From Ilex aquifolium (taxonomy: Eukaryota; Streptophyta; Magnoliopsida; Aquifoliales; Aquifoliaceae), in the NCBI GenBank assembly GCA_951799425.1, contig OX637401.1, forward strand, positions 17,323,501 to 17,387,500: DNA of 64,000 nt, given 5' to 3'. The translations under genes were made by a program, and so were the position numbers. The notes under the pieces are model-generated. The model saw nothing but the letters and a program-made list of their open reading frames with translations. It did not search any database and had not been told where the DNA came from. Below, piece after piece: positions 33,487 through 46,234 of the stretch (its first letter is position 1; each line of letters opens with the position of its first letter).

Positions 33487-34306
33487 TGTGGACTGTTTAG
33501 TATTCACTGAAATTTAAGTACTGAATTGAACTAAACTGTTTGATAACTGCACAGAGCTGACGTCTGAAAATAAATTAAATTTCAGTTTTACCCTTCCACT
33601 CTTTAATTTGAAAATATTTATAAAAAATTCATAATGTAAATCATAATCACTATTATTATATTATAGTCTACATTTAACAAATATTTGATCAAAATTAATA
33701 AATAAATAACATCTGAATAACACAATAAGTGAACAATAACAAATTGAATAACATAATAAGTGAACAATAACATCTGATAAAAACAAAGAACAATAAATAA
33801 TAAATAATCAAATAATATTAAAAAAAATACAATAAATTAGATTTCATTAGCAATGTGTGTGTGTGTGTGTGTAAGTATGTGTGTGTGCAATGCATATGTC
33901 TGTATGTAATTGTGTGTGTGCAGTGCATGCATTTGTGTGTGTAATTATAATTATGTATGTATATTTTTGTTACAGAAGACAAGGGAAAGAAAAAAAAAAA
34001 AAGATCGACAAGAATAATATATAGGTTAGGGTTTTGATTCTTTTGAAGAGAAGAATAATTAGAGTTTTAATAGGATTGTAAACTATTTCGGGGTATAATT
34101 GTCATATTGTAAATATTATTAAAGATGTTTTTACTGAGCGCTTTCAGCTTTCGGAATTAAGGGATCTTCTACTTAATATTGTAGCCTATTTTTAAGGAGC
34201 ACTTAACATATTAAGAGAGTTTAAATTTTGGTTATCAAACGAACTTAATTAATAAGTGCTGAATACATTCATTTTAAGTGCTGAATTTGGGTTAACAAAC
34301 ACACCC
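33487..34306. mobile_element. PIF/Harbinger-like non-autonomous element, copy 1 (left end missing)
   Basis: Closely similar to 52156-53029 over its whole length, including the opening TTGTGGACTGTTT, the AT-rich middle, the GT microsatellite and the right end GGGTTAACAAACACACCC followed by TAA. It lacks the roughly 65 bp of left terminus seen in copy 2, so it is truncated. Confidence 0.75.
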
Positions 34307-36229
34307 TAATTAAGTGTCTGAATGGGTTTGGGTGGGATGGGTTAGGATACAAAAAATCCAATCCATTCCTATCCTTGCCGATTATCCAAACACACCCCGA
34401 GAGTCTGTCTAGTATAAAGAAGCTACCCTGGAGAAATACTTTGATGGGTCTAAAGCTTCTAAAGACCAAGCAAAGGAGAAGTAATTCTCTAAGAAGTACC
34501 TTGACCTGGACTTTGACTCTTTCAAGCAACCAGCTTCATCTGATAAGGACGAGGATGAGGTTGCCAATCTTTGTCTATTGTAAAAACTTTGGTATTTTGT
34601 TTTGCACCTACTTGTGTCTTGAATTATTTTTTGAATGAGTTACAACTATTGGGCCTTAAGACTTATCAGTTTTATACTTTGCCCTCAGTCACTTATGGTA
34701 AGTGACTTCTTGAGTTGAATAGCCCCAAGTAGTTTTGTGAACTTAAGCATGATTTTAGTTTCTGACTGAATAGTCTAGAATTTCCACCTGAGCTAGTTTA
34801 CCTTGTAGGCAGAGAATCCTTAGAACGGTATTCATGTCTACGTTGATTAGGCCCGTTACCCATGACTGATTAGTCTTATTTGAGCTATTTTCTTATTTAA
34901 CTGACATAGTTAGCGCCGAGGCTGAAAGCATGAGACGACTGAAAATTTTGAATTATTACACGTAGAATGCCGAACATACAATAACAAAACCTTTGATTGA
35001 CATATAACCTTACTACATAACTAAACGATGAAAAAAATCTTGTTCTGGATCCCAAATAATTGTACAAGTCTTTTTCTTGTTTAAAACCTTCTATTGATAT
35101 ATAGAAGGCAAATAAAAAATCTTAGGGATGTTCCTCTAATGATCAAATGATTTTCTTCATTTCTTTGATTATAATAAACCTTCAAACTCCGCATATTGGC
35201 GATTGACATTTAATTTCAACCAGTGAAAAATGCCTAACTCAACATATTCTTCAAAATGTTTCAATAACTTGTATTTTTCAACAATTTTTTTTCCAAATCA
35301 AAAATGTTTTAGAAAGTATTAGTGGATCAAATAGTAGAGTTTTAGAGACTACTAATGGAGTTGTAGTACATTTCTATTTAATTTCAATTGTCATGATGTA
35401 AAACTGTAGCAAAGACTAGATAGTATTAAACCCATTAATATTAACTGTCATTTGGGCGCTGACAAAAAAATGAAAAAAATTCAAGTGACAGTAGAGGCTA
35501 GTAGTTTGAGAAACTTACTCATCTTTCAATACCATCCCTCCTAAATTTGCAGGTTCTCTTAGAGTTACCTTCAATGTTTCCATTTTGGCCTTAACATCCT
35601 TTTTCCTTTTGTTAGAGCATAAATTGGCTAATTTCATTGAGTCCATTGTAGATTTTAACCTATTTCATGGTTATGATGTTATCAAGTTTAAGTTCTGAAA
35701 ACGTCATCGAAGGGAGGACAACGTAATGACCGTCAAGTGTCAAAGAAACCTCATTCAATATCTGTATGCACCTTCATACTTAGGACAAGTTAATGACCTA
35801 GACACCTAAGATGAACCCTTAGTTATTTTTAACTTAGTTTTATTCAGATCAAACTGGAATTGGAAGCAAGCCGATTATGACTCTTAGGTGATTTTCAAAG
35901 AAAAGATTTTCTAAACCATTTATGAGTTTTGAAAATATAGTTTGAGTCAAAATAGAACCCCTCTTTGAGCAACACCTTTTAGTGCTCAAGAGGATAAGTT
36001 TTTTCATGGTTTTATGATTTAAAAACTTGTAAGGACTGATCTATGCTCACTTACCTTTGCTAGAGCGGTCTCTTTAAGGACACAAAAGGCCTTATCCATA
36101 TCTGTTTAATCGGATTCAGATTGAAATCCGGTTCATTGATAGGCCTACTTGCAGTGTCTTGTTGAAAGTCTTTCTTAACCCTCATGAGGTTAGGAAGCTG
36201 AGTTTGATTTATAGGGACTCTCGTTGTTC
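34307..36229. other. Unassigned region with short coding-like stretches
   Basis: At about 34396-34560 one plus frame reads YKEATLEKYFDGSKASKDQA and then FSKKYLDLDFDSFKQPASSD: acidic, possibly coding once, not recognised. At 36090-36225 another reads PYLFNRIQIEIRFIDRPTCS and VRKLSLIYRDS. It is cut by the TRIM-like element at 36230 and may continue at 38095 (YDSSRPSRASAVSCLLGAPL). No complete gene. Confidence 0.35.
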
Positions 36230-36693
36230 TGATGCTGGGAAGCGGGTAGAATAAGGGTTGATAATGAATTGAAGAGATAATGAAACTATACCATTGATTT
36301 GCGTACAAATACCGATTTAGAATCCTACTCTAGAGTTGTTGATTCATAAAAATACCAGTTCTAAAGGCTTCAATTGATCTATTGATTCACAAAGAATATC
36401 AAAATAATTGGGAATAAAAAAGAAGCTCTCTTAATTGTATTAATTAAAAAACTATTGAACCCTAAGGCTTTCATGAATATAATAGTGCAAAAAACCCTAA
36501 ACCAATTAGGAAACTGGAATCTTAATTAAATTAGGAAACTAAATAAAATAAAATCCTAATTAAACTAGAAAACATAATAAAATAGTTTCCTAATTAAATT
36601 AGGAAATACAATAAAATCTCCTAAATTTTCCTAAATGAATGACATTGACCACGTTCAATAAAATACCAAATTCTCGCCACTCATACTACATCA
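36230..36693 (-). repeat. 3' LTR of the TRIM-like element
   Basis: TGATGCTGGGAAGCGGG ... CTACATCA on the plus strand. Contains repeated CCTAATTAAATTAGGA-type inverted words. The purine-rich GGAGAGAA directly inside it, in minus sense, serves as the polypurine tract. Confidence 0.9.
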
Positions 36694-37406
36694 TTCTCTC
36701 CAAGTTGGAAAGAATTTGCCATCAAATTCATTCCAAAATCTGAGTTTTTTTCTTGACCTTAGGCTTCCAACCGTTCCATTAAATCTGGGTTTGATACATT
36801 GATACTTGCTTGAAGGTGCACTTTCGACCACCCCAATATCCATAATTATTAAATATTTTGAATCCACCAAAAAGAATTGTGACATTAAAAATATCAAAGG
36901 TATTGACCAACTTTTCTGTAGGCTTGCTATGAAATCGCACCCACGTCATAATCTTTTTCTTAGCATATAGTTTTACCGATTTCATCCTCCACGCTAGAGA
37001 ACAACGCCAATTGCCTAGTCATATCTGTGAAGACTACATCCTCCATGCCCCTATTTTTTGTTGTAGAATCTAAAAAATATTAATATTTCGGATGCCATAG
37101 AATCTAAAAATTATTCATATTCCGGATACTCATCATATATTAAAGTGTCACAATTATTTTGGATACTGCTAAGATGATCATCCTTGGGATATTCGCCATA
37201 CATTGGAGATTCACCATCATTTTTATCAGAATTAGAGAATCATCTCTAAAATTTCATCGAATATTGGGGGTATATCCCAATTAATTTTTGACTGTGGAGA
37301 AGATGAATCGCTATAAAAAAAATACATAATTTGAGTGTGTCTCAAAATCTGGGGTCTTCTCTAGGATTTCATCGAAGTCTACCAGACTCACTTCCTCCTC
37401 CTTCAC

Positions 37407-37571
37407 TCATTGCGGATTTTGAGGTTGTCGATGTGATTGTTGTTGCTGCTGCTGTTGTAGTTGTTGTTGAACAATTGTAATTAAGGATGATAAATGCTGA
37501 ATTAATGCCCCAAACTTTTGTTCAATCTTCGTGTCTCTCGCATTGATCTTGGCATAATAGAGTTCCTCCAT
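37407..37571 (-). CDS. Short gag N-terminus ORF in the TRIM-like element (54 aa)
   Basis: The minus-strand ATG at 37571 opens MEELYYAKINARDTKIEQKF, a helical segment, and then a glutamine run (QQQLQQQQQQQ) before the TGA at 37407-37409. It starts about 40 nt after the PBS and resembles the N-terminal helix of gypsy gag proteins that often precedes a poly-Gln tract. It is likely a leftover of the parent element and need not be functional. Confidence 0.5.
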   Translation of the reverse strand: MEELYYAKINARDTKIEQKFGALIQHLSSLITIVQQQLQQQQQQQSHRQPQNPQ

Positions 37572-37608
37572 AGGTCATCTTCTTGGCGACAGTGACAGGA
37601 ACATAATT

Positions 37609-37623
37609 GGACTCTGATACCAA
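37609..37623 (-). other. PBS of the TRIM-like element (initiator tRNA-Met)
   Basis: The plus strand reads ACTCTGATACCAACT next to the LTR start at 37625. The complement TTGGTATCAGAGT is a standard tRNA-iMet PBS. Confidence 0.85.
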
Positions 37624-37624
37624 C

Positions 37625-38089
37625 TGATGCAGGGAAGCGGGTATAATAAGTGTTGATAATGAATGGAAGGGATAATGAAACTATATTGTTGATTGTGCAC
37701 AAATATCGATTTAGAATCCTACTCTAGAATTGTTGATTCACAAGAATACAAGTTCTAAAGGCTTCGGTTTGTCTGTTAAATCACAAAGAATATCAGAATA
37801 ATTCAGAATAAAAGGAAAGCTCTCTCAATTATATTAATCAAAAAACTATTGAGCCCTAAGGCTTACACGCATATAAATAGTGCAAAAAACCCTAAATCAA
37901 TTAGAAAATTGGAATCCTAATTAAATTAGGAAACCAAATAAAATAGAATCCTAATTAAACTAGAAAATAAAATAAAATAGTCTCCTAATTAAATTAGGAG
38001 ATACAATATAATCTTCTAAATTTTCCTAGTTAAACAGCATTGACCACGTTCAATAAAATACTATTATTCTCGTCACTCATATTGCATCA
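37625..38089 (-). repeat. 5' LTR of the TRIM-like element
   Basis: TGATGCAGGGAAGCGGG ... TTGCATCA on the plus strand. Nearly colinear with 36230-36693, with scattered substitutions that indicate an old insertion. Confidence 0.9.
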
Positions 38090-38807
38090 TGCTCCCACTG
38101 ACAAGTCTATAATGCAGGATTAGATTATGATTCGAGTCGGCCTTCGAGAGCGTCTGCGGTTTCCTGTCTTCTGGGGGCTCCACTGGTGGACTTTCCTCAT
38201 GAGTTCGAGCTACTATGGTCACGCTCAACTAAGGGTTCTAGCCCGGTTGTCCCCTCGAACAATTTTTTCTAGTCAAAAAAAGAACTCGATGGACGAGATA
38301 TGTATTTTGTTATTTTTTAAAATCGATAATTCTATGTGCATCAAATTCTTGTACCAAATAATATATGAGTTGTTGGATTTGTAGGATCCGCTGACACTTA
38401 TTATACATCTAATGAATGTGGTGTTGTCGCATTATTTGGTGCAAGGAATTTGTTGCACATTAATTTTGTTGATTTCTTTCCTCTTTTATCTTATTACTCA
38501 ATAAGTTAGATAAAAAGAATAATAATAATAATAATAAATAATTTAATAGGAAAAAAGTGGTTGGATAAATTTGAAAAGTAGTGATTAGTTCGTGGAGATT
38601 TGAGGAGCGGTTATAAAAACACATAATATAATACAACTGACAGAGTGTTAGTTCACTAATTAAAAAATTCAAATCTCTAAGAATTCAAAAAATGTGACAC
38701 AAATGCTTCCCCAGCCTTTTTCTTCACTAATTATATAATTATATATATATATAATTATATATAATATAACTAGATGAGTTTATTTTTTGATATCAACTTT
38801 TCTTTTA
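38090..38807. other. Unassigned flank of the TRIM-like element
   Basis: Apart from the coding-like continuation at 38095-38270, there is AT-rich sequence with an (AAT)n run near 38519-38540 and an AT palindromic tract at 38738-38770. No gene. Confidence 0.4.
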
Positions 38808-39131
38808 GGCGAATCACACTTTGTATTATAAAAAATTCTAAAATTCTTAATTTACACCCTCAATGATTAATTTTCTCATATTACATCCTTCGTGTCATAA
38901 AATAGTTACAGTGCTATCCTTACACTAACTTTCGTTGTAATTTTCGTCAAATATGTTATGTGGTCCCCATGCTAAATGTAGTGAGATTTGACGAAAATGA
39001 CAACAAAATTTAGTGTAAGTGTCACATTGCAACTTTGTTGTGATATTGAGAGTGCAATGTGGGAAAAATAATCTATTAAAGGTGCAAATTAAGAATTTTA
39101 AAATTTTTTATAGTATAAAGTGTGATTCACC
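38808..39131. mobile_element. Foldback MITE (324 bp)
   Basis: The left GGCGAATCACACTTTGTATT continues as an inverted copy of the right end (...AGTATAAAGTGTGATTCACC). The inverted similarity reaches almost to the centre, giving arms of about 155 bp around CCCCATGC. No coding potential. The T-rich flanks prevent a clean target duplication call. Confidence 0.85.
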
Positions 39132-39513
39132 CTTTTTTTAATTAATACAAATTTTGCAATAAATTTTTTTATTATTTTATTTTATTGTACTATTTTTATT
39201 AGGATAGTTACAAATGAATTGACCAAAAATATATGACAAAAAATTATCTTTTAACATGTCTTGAAAAAATTTCAAGGCAACACCAATTTTCATTGTAATA
39301 TCTCTTTTTTGGCTATGACAATGAGACCAAGTTCAACGTCATATCGGAATTAAAGAATGAGTTTACAACACAATTTTGGTGAAATTACGCTTTAATTTCA
39401 GTTCATCGAAAGATTATGTGGCTTTTATAATTTAATTGAGATCAATATTAAATTTTTTTTATACATCTCAAATGAATTGTTTTGGCGCAAACACCATTTA
39501 AAAAGTCAAGTCA
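39132..39513. other. AT-rich flank
   Basis: No feature recognised between the MITE and the long gypsy LTR. Confidence 0.4.
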
Positions 39514-41878
39514 TGTAAAACCCGAATAAATTTGAATTTTTATGAAAAATGGCAACATGGTAATTAACCACTATGGTACGGGTTGAAAACCCAAATTTTT
39601 TTGGAACTCAAATGATGAAACGGAACTCACCGTTGAATTCGTCTTGCGAAATTTTGTTATCTAGTCAATTTTTGTTAAATTCCGAGACAGTCATATTTTT
39701 TGTGTTTTACGAGGCAATCGGGTGTCGCGTGACCTAAAAACGAGATGTGGAATTAAATTTCAAAATTTGAAAAATAATTTAAAACTAGTTAAAAGAAAAA
39801 TATTTTAAACTTGAATCAAAACAAAATTTAATTATTTTGGGACGAAATTGGACCCGGGAATGGAGGACGTGTGGCGCAACGAGGGCCAAACATCTAAGGG
39901 GTATAAATAGGGGAGATTTTCTCCCCATACCCATCAGATTTTCGAAATTAGAGAGGAAGAGAGGGAAAAAGAGAGAATTCTCCAATTTCTCTCTACGATC
40001 TACAACTCTACGTTGGTCAGAATTCTTCGGGCCAAGAACCAAAGTTCATCTACACGATGAGGACTATGCCTACGTACCAAAAATCGAAGGTTTTGACGAA
40101 GAACAAAAAATGGGATTTTGGAGGAAGTAAGGGTTAGAGCTTGTTTCGGGTCTTGGGATTTTTCTACCATTGTTTTACACTTCAAGAGGTAGGGTTCTTT
40201 TTCTAATTAGGTTTATTTTCAACCTAGGGTTCCATATGATATGGGTAGCATGACTTGAGATTAATTCTCTTGTTTGATGTACTCCTAGTGTAACTAGATT
40301 ATGGGAAATAGGTAGATAAATATGCTAAATCAATCTTGCATGATTTTGGTTTGTAGAATACTCCTAGTGTAACTAGATTATGAGAAATGGGTGTAGAAGT
40401 ATGCTAAACCAATATTGCATGAATTGAGTTTGTAGAATTTACTTGTTAGGTAAATTCATGAAAAATGTGATAAATTGGACATGATTGTGTGTTACATGAT
40501 TTGATGCCTTGAAGGTGTTTGATAAAATGTCTACGTTAATGTAGCATGTCGGTTTCATTGAAAATGTTATAACATGCTTGGGTATTGGGAATAGTTAAAA
40601 TCAATTCTAGCATGAATTGAGTTTGTAGAAATTACTTGTTTGTGATTTCTTGAGATATATGATGAAATTGGGCATATTATGTGTTACATGATTTTATTGC
40701 CTTGAAGGTGTTTGGTTAAATACCTATGTGGATTGAATGTGTTATTAGCATTGATTTTGTTATAACATTCTTGGGAGTTGATGTTGGTATATGCACGTGA
40801 TATATTGACATTGACGTTAATGATGGTGGTTATATGCTTGTGATGCAATTTACCATGAAAAGAAAGGTTGTTGGATATTGAATTGTTCATAATGTGCACA
40901 TGACATATTGAACATAGTTAAGAATTGCAATTGTACATTTACATTGCATATGCACGGGTAGCATCACATTCGTGGGCATTTAACATGAGTGTTGGTGTGT
41001 GTGCATGTTTTTGAATCAAAAACCATTCTTGGTGTTCGAGGTGTGGACTCGGGAAGGTTGGACCTAAGTCCGACTAAGTTGCACGGTTGTATGAAAAACT
41101 TGTGTCGGGTATAGCAAGAAGGGTTAGATACTCCCTTGGGTGCAAGACCCGGTTACTAGTTTATACATTTCCGACGGTGCAAGTCAAAAAAATTTTAACA
41201 GTGTACAGAACCGGCAGTGAGATTCCAAAATCTGAATACCCAACAAAGACACATGGTTTATTTTAAAAAGGTCATTGGATGTGTAACATCAATGGCGGGG
41301 GCTTGGAATGCCCAGATTCATACGCATGACATTGCATGTGTTGAGGAAGTCGGTAAAGGCTCGGGTTGAGTTGTATGTGTGAGTCTCATCTCATATCATG
41401 GCATGACATTGAGCATTCCATTGTTGAATTGTATATTCTTGAATGAAGTGCTTGTTGCTTTTGAATTGAATGTGAAAATTTCATATGCATCTAGGTTGGG
41501 GAGTAGCCTCTTTAGAAGTCCCTATTGAGCGTGGTTCCTCCTTTATAGGGATAATACTTCAGGTGCGGGACATGCGCCGGTGGACGGCTCTCATTCGGGT
41601 CCTCATTGATGAAGAAAAGCTGAAATGTGGCTTTTGAACTATGCTTTTGTAAAACTAAGATGTAAATTAGTTTTTGAGCATGTAATGTATGTAAAGGATT
41701 GTAATCGAACTCATATGGACTATGTTTAATATAAAATTGCATGTTGTTATATGAGTATGGAGAAATGAACCCGATTTGGTCAATATTGTATGATTATATA
41801 GGTTGTGTTTTGGGTAGAGTCCCAGTACAAAGGAGACTCTGCTCAAATTTTATGGATCCCGGTAAATAGGGCATAACA
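39514..41878 (+). repeat. Long gypsy 5' LTR (Tekay/Del-like, about 2365 bp)
   Basis: Starts TGTAAAACCCGAATAAATTTG and ends GGGCATAACA, directly followed by a PBS-like TGGTATCGAG. A TATA box GGTATAAATAGGGGAG lies at 39900-39915, followed by a purine-rich leader. A unit of about 81 bp beginning TACTCCTAGTGTAACTAGATTATG is tandemly duplicated (from about 40279 and 40360). Length and termini fit Tekay/Del-type LTRs. Only about 190 bp of internal sequence follows, so the element is truncated. Confidence 0.65.
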
Positions 41879-41880
41879 GT

Positions 41881-42069
41881 GTGGTATCGAGTTACATGGT
41901 ATCCATGGGTATTTCGCAGGTTGATGGGTGATCAACGGGTTGACAAATGACCCCTAGTTTTAGGAGCGTAGCAAGTCAACTATTTGAAAAAACTACAAAA
42001 GTGTAAACAAAGGACATGGGGTAGCGATTTTGATGTGAGCACGTATAACGTGGCCACAACATCCATTTT
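41881..42069 (+). other. PBS and start of the internal region of the long-LTR gypsy element
   Basis: GTGGTATCGAGTTACATGG resembles the tRNA-Met PBS context. The sequence continues without recognisable gag to about 42069, where LTR sequence of element B appears to begin. Confidence 0.5.
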
Positions 42070-42855
42070 TTAGGGTTTATGATCTGATAGTCTCAAAGGA
42101 GACTAAGTTAATGAACAATTTAATTTGGATGAATCAAATTCAATGTATTTATTTGATGTCAAAATAGATTATTTAAGAATGATGCTTAATTTAGTAAATT
42201 AAAGTTATGGAGAACAATGCATAAATTTTGAACCTTTTTCTTATTTTACTGAAGATATTGCTCATGGCTAGTGAACAATCCTCTTCCTATTCTCTAGTTA
42301 GGGTATGATTTTCATGATTGTACTTTGAATATTATTATGAATGCAATTATATTTCCTTGTTCTTGAATGATTTATCTTTATAAATATTTATCGATTGAAT
42401 TAATGACTTTTATTAAAGTAATGTACTCTGCAAACTTATTTGATTAATTATTAACAGGATTGAGTTCTTGATATGATTAATACTTATAATTCTCTGCGAG
42501 TCTACAATACTAGTTCTTAAATCCTTAATTTCTTTTCAATCAAAGTTTGGATTTTAAAGCTATATATTTCCGGTTGATTACACTAATGTTGGAAGTCAAC
42601 TGAAATAACATAATATAATTGCATAAATATACTATTTAATTTACATGAATGATACCTGATCCCGACACTAAAGAATAGTCTTATTTCATAGAAAATTCCT
42701 TTAAATCTGTTCAATTCAATTAAACCCAATTCCTTTTTATTGTTATTTGTTTTTACCTTCCCAACTCCAAAATCAATTCCCTGAGGATCGGCCTCAGACT
42801 ATCGAGTGTATTACTACACTTGACCACCTGCACTTGGGTGCGCCTTTTTGGAGTC
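42070..42855 (+). repeat. 5' LTR of element B, 3' part only
   Basis: Ends in the U5 phrase CTGAGGATCGGCCTCAGACT, TACACTTGACCACCTGCACTTG, GAGTCA, matching the usual Athila U5 end before the PBS. The promoter-bearing U3 part with palindromes is not seen, so the LTR is 5'-truncated at the junction with the long-LTR element. Confidence 0.6.
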
Positions 42856-42866
42856 AAGCAAGGTTT

Positions 42867-42884
42867 TGGTACCGTTGCTGGGGA
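42867..42884 (+). other. PBS of element B (tRNA-Asp type)
   Basis: TGGTACCGTTGCTGGGGA differs at two bases from TGGCGCCGTTGCCGGGGA, the usual PBS of Athila-group elements. Both differences are C to T. Confidence 0.8.
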
Positions 42885-43221
42885 ACTGAAAGGATATGGA
42901 AGCCGAAATGAAGAATCCGCCATCGCAACGAGCTATTTGGAGAACTCAACTTTTTCGGGTAATCTCGCTCCATCTTTTAATTTTTTGTTTGTTTTGTTGA
43001 AATTTTATAGATTTTTCTTAATACTTGCTATTTAACTGTTAGTTTTTTTTAGTCACACTCATCATTTAATTTATAGTTGCCTGTCTAGTGGAGAAAACTC
43101 GGATTCTGATATTGAGTCATCATTTAGACAATATGTAGGGTTTGTAGGTTCATCTTCATCTTTAGAGTTTAATTAGTCGGTTCTTGCCTCCACTTTTGAT
43201 CTAAGTTGAACAGGCAATGAT

Positions 43222-46200
43222 ATGAGAAACAATGCAAATAACCCATACCGCGGTCAAGAGGTTGACCAACAGTTCATAACTCTTAGATTATCTGCACCCC
43301 ATAAGGAGCAGTTTCCCATTGTGTTTCATCTTCCCACAAAATGCACAACGGTTCATGTTGAAACCTGACACAATCCAGCTTTTCCCATAATTTCATGGCC
43401 TCGATTCCAAAAATCCGTATCTACACATGAAGGAATTCAAGGAGGTATGTAGGACCTTCCAAGACAATTATGAGTTAGCCAAGCCGAAGCTTTTCCCCTT
43501 TTCCTTGAATGATCAAGCCAAACAATGGCTTAACATTCAAAAATCACGTTCCATTCCCGACTGGTCTGCATTGCAAAAAGAATTTTTCAAAAAGTTATTT
43601 CCCCTCCAACGCACCAATGCTTTTAAAACGTCATCTAATGAAATTTTTTGTGAATTATGGGGAAACATTCTATCAGTGTTGAGAGAGATTCAAAGATCTC
43701 CTCCACGCATGTCTATGTTGGAACGAAAATCCCAAGAATCATTGATAGCACGTATGTATCGAATACAAAATTTTGTTTCTTTAAAACCCTATAAGGCGGA
43801 ATTACCTTCGAGATCGCTCTGGATTGATCTTGTCTGAGCACAAACGCAGAAACTAAAGACAGACACAAAAAGAAGCTCGCTAAACCTCACAGTCTTCTGT
43901 CGTATATCCCCAAATGCCAAAAAATCGTATGTAGTGCGCGCTGTTAGGACCTCCAAACTTCTGATCTCTCTCTCTCTCTCTCAGCCTCTCTAAAAAATGT
44001 GAGTAATGAATTAATAATGATTTAGAGAGCCTAGACGTCTATATATAGGCTACGACAGAAATCCTAAAAAGAAATAAGGGTTGGGCTTCCAATGGGCCTA
44101 GGATTTTTATGTTCAACCCAGAACAAACATCCTACATCCCATTAATAATAAGTTAGTCCACTAAAAAATTATTATTGATCTCCTGAGCCTTATTTCAAAA
44201 TTATATTCGAGCTTCTTATTAGTATATGTTTAATAATCTCCCTACGATTAAGATTACAGATATCCATCAATTAAATAAATTACTGACAATTATATTTAAT
44301 CGACTTCTTTTATTCCTTGAGACGTTACCACTCAACTTATTTGTCATGTCGAATAATTAAATCCACATGCAGGGTTTGACATGGACAAAACTTATGAGCT
44401 TTCTCAAGAGGACATCGTTAACCCATTTAAATATCCGAACGTGGTTTCCTTTAATGATTAATTTTCATCGTACAAATAACATCGTCTCCTAATTCACCGA
44501 GCTTATTGACTCAATATGAATCTCACTCTTTGATGAATTAAAGTGACAATCATTATATGCAGGTAGCGATTAAATATCTTGAGATTAAGAACATAACCAA
44601 TCATAATAATCATGAGGTATTTATTATCTTATTGAATTAGTAAAAGATAATAACCTCAACATAGGTCTGTTCAATACACAAAGTGTACTAGCGCAATAAT
44701 CTGAGATATCAAACAGTCTTCTATAGTTAGAACAAACTATACCAGAATATTACACTACAATCATACTAATGGTGTGTCCAATTCCATCTAGGATTGTGAA
44801 CAAATATTTATATTATACAAGAATCCGATAAACTGGTCTTCTGTGCATAAGCCAAACTCTGCACACCAGATTATCTACAATGTAAAATATAAGACACGCA
44901 TGTATACTATATATCAAATATAATGCAAATTTTTTGCCCACATAGATTCTCAATAAAATGGAAAAAACAAACTTCTATTAATTAATAAAATGAATGTCAC
45001 TACAAAAAACAAACTTTTAGTATACAACTCTACCAGTCCACACCATAGGTTTTAGAGTTGCACCCTTGTAGGTTTTTTCTATGACTTTCTCCCTACCTCT
45101 ATGCATCAGTTTGTCAGGATGATGTCACAAAGGGAGTTCATGGATAAAAATCCTGATGAGGCTTTTTGATTTTTTTTCACACTTTATTTGAGTGTTCCTA
45201 GATGTAGGACTCGACCTCACCTGTCAGTTCTGAAAATAGAGCAACCACTTCCTATGGAGGAAGTACACATTGAATGAAGAGGATGATTTCAGGGCAAATA
45301 TGACTTCTTTATCTCGAAAGCTTCAGGCTTTAGAGATGAAGAAAGTCAACAAAGTATCTACTATGTAACCCACTGAACGTACATGTGAGATATGTGCTTT
45401 GGTGTGACATTCTATTGAGGAGTGTCCCATGATTCCTGTTTTTCAGGAGGTGCTATTGGAAAATTGCAATGTTGTCTCCACTTATCAGAAGCTACACAAT
45501 AATCCTTACTCTAAAACCTATAACTCGGGGTGGAAGCAACACCTAAATTTTAGTTGAAGGAGCCAAAAGCAGAACCATGCCCAGTCACCACAACAATGGC
45601 AATACCCGCCTTACGAGCCCTCTCATAAGTGTAGTTTGGAGGATACATTTAATCAATTCATGCAGGCTTAGAAGCAATACAATAATCAAAACTCATAGGC
45701 CTACAATGAATTTAAGGATTTTAAAGCCCAGACTACATCGTCTTTAGATGATTTGAAAGGGCACATGCAAAAACTAACCCAGTCTATGGCCAACCAAGAA
45801 AAGAGCAAATTTCTTGCCCAACAAAAGCTACCTCGAGGTTATTTTCACATAGGCAATTCTGCTCCTATAGACTCTTCTCAAGAATAAGTCCAAGTCGTCA
45901 CCACTCTTAGGAGTGTTAAGATCATTGAAAAGGCCACACCACATCCACCCATTGAGCCCACATTTACACCTATGGGCTAGCCTCCCCAAGTCTCCACTGA
46001 TGAGACTAAGTAGAGAGAGGTTGAAGAGCCTTCACATCCTATTCCTACTCCTGTCCCTGAAAGACTCCAGAAACCTCAGAAGCTGAGCAACCATGCAGAA
46101 ATTTATGAGTTTTTTATGCAAGTGAAAATCAATATGTTGTTTTTGGATGCCATCAAATAGGTCCCTTCCTATGGCAAGTTCCTTGAGGACTTCTACATAG

Positions 46201-46230
46201 TCAAAAGGAATCAAAATGTTTAGAAAAGGT
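43222..46230 (+). pseudogene. Element B gag, interrupted by a solo LTR
   Basis: Starts MRNNANNPYRGQEVDQQF and continues HMKEFKEVCRTFQDNYELAK, FSLNDQAKQWL and ERFKDLLHAC (retrotransposon gag domain). It is broken at 43715 by the copia solo LTR and resumes after 45035 (FYDFLPTSMHQFVRMMSQRE). The C-terminal half (NNPYSKTYNSGWKQHLNFSW, then FNQFMQA and DDLKGHMQKLTQSM) is colinear with element C gag. Stops at 45669, 45696 and 46158 align with Gln codons of C. Confidence 0.85.
43716..45035 (-). repeat. Solo copia LTR inside element B gag (1320 bp)
   Basis: Begins TGTTGGAACG and ends AACTCTACCA on the plus strand. The 5-bp flanks GTCTA (43711-43715) and GTCCA (45036-45040) match at four of five bases, and the gag reading resumes across the insertion. 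In minus sense it has a TATA box (CCTATATATAGACG, about 44035-44050) with a pyrimidine/purine leader downstream, so it is oriented minus. No copia internal sequence remains. Confidence 0.85.
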
Positions 46231-46234
46231 CCTT

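Larger units (their letters stand above)
36230..38089 (-). mobile_element. TRIM-like non-autonomous LTR retrotransposon (1860 bp)
   Basis: Two direct LTRs of 464 and 465 bp (36230-36693 and 37625-38089) flank a 931-bp interior with a PBS and a short gag-like ORF but no pol. The 5-bp flanks TGTTC (36225-36229) and TGCTC (38090-38094) differ by one base. The PBS side shows it is on the minus strand. It depends on another element for replication. Confidence 0.92.

Noticed and set aside
39837-40130. 97-codon plus ORF just after a TATA box
   Set aside because: It lies in the transcribed leader of the long gypsy LTR and shows no domain; purine-rich leaders often stay open by chance.
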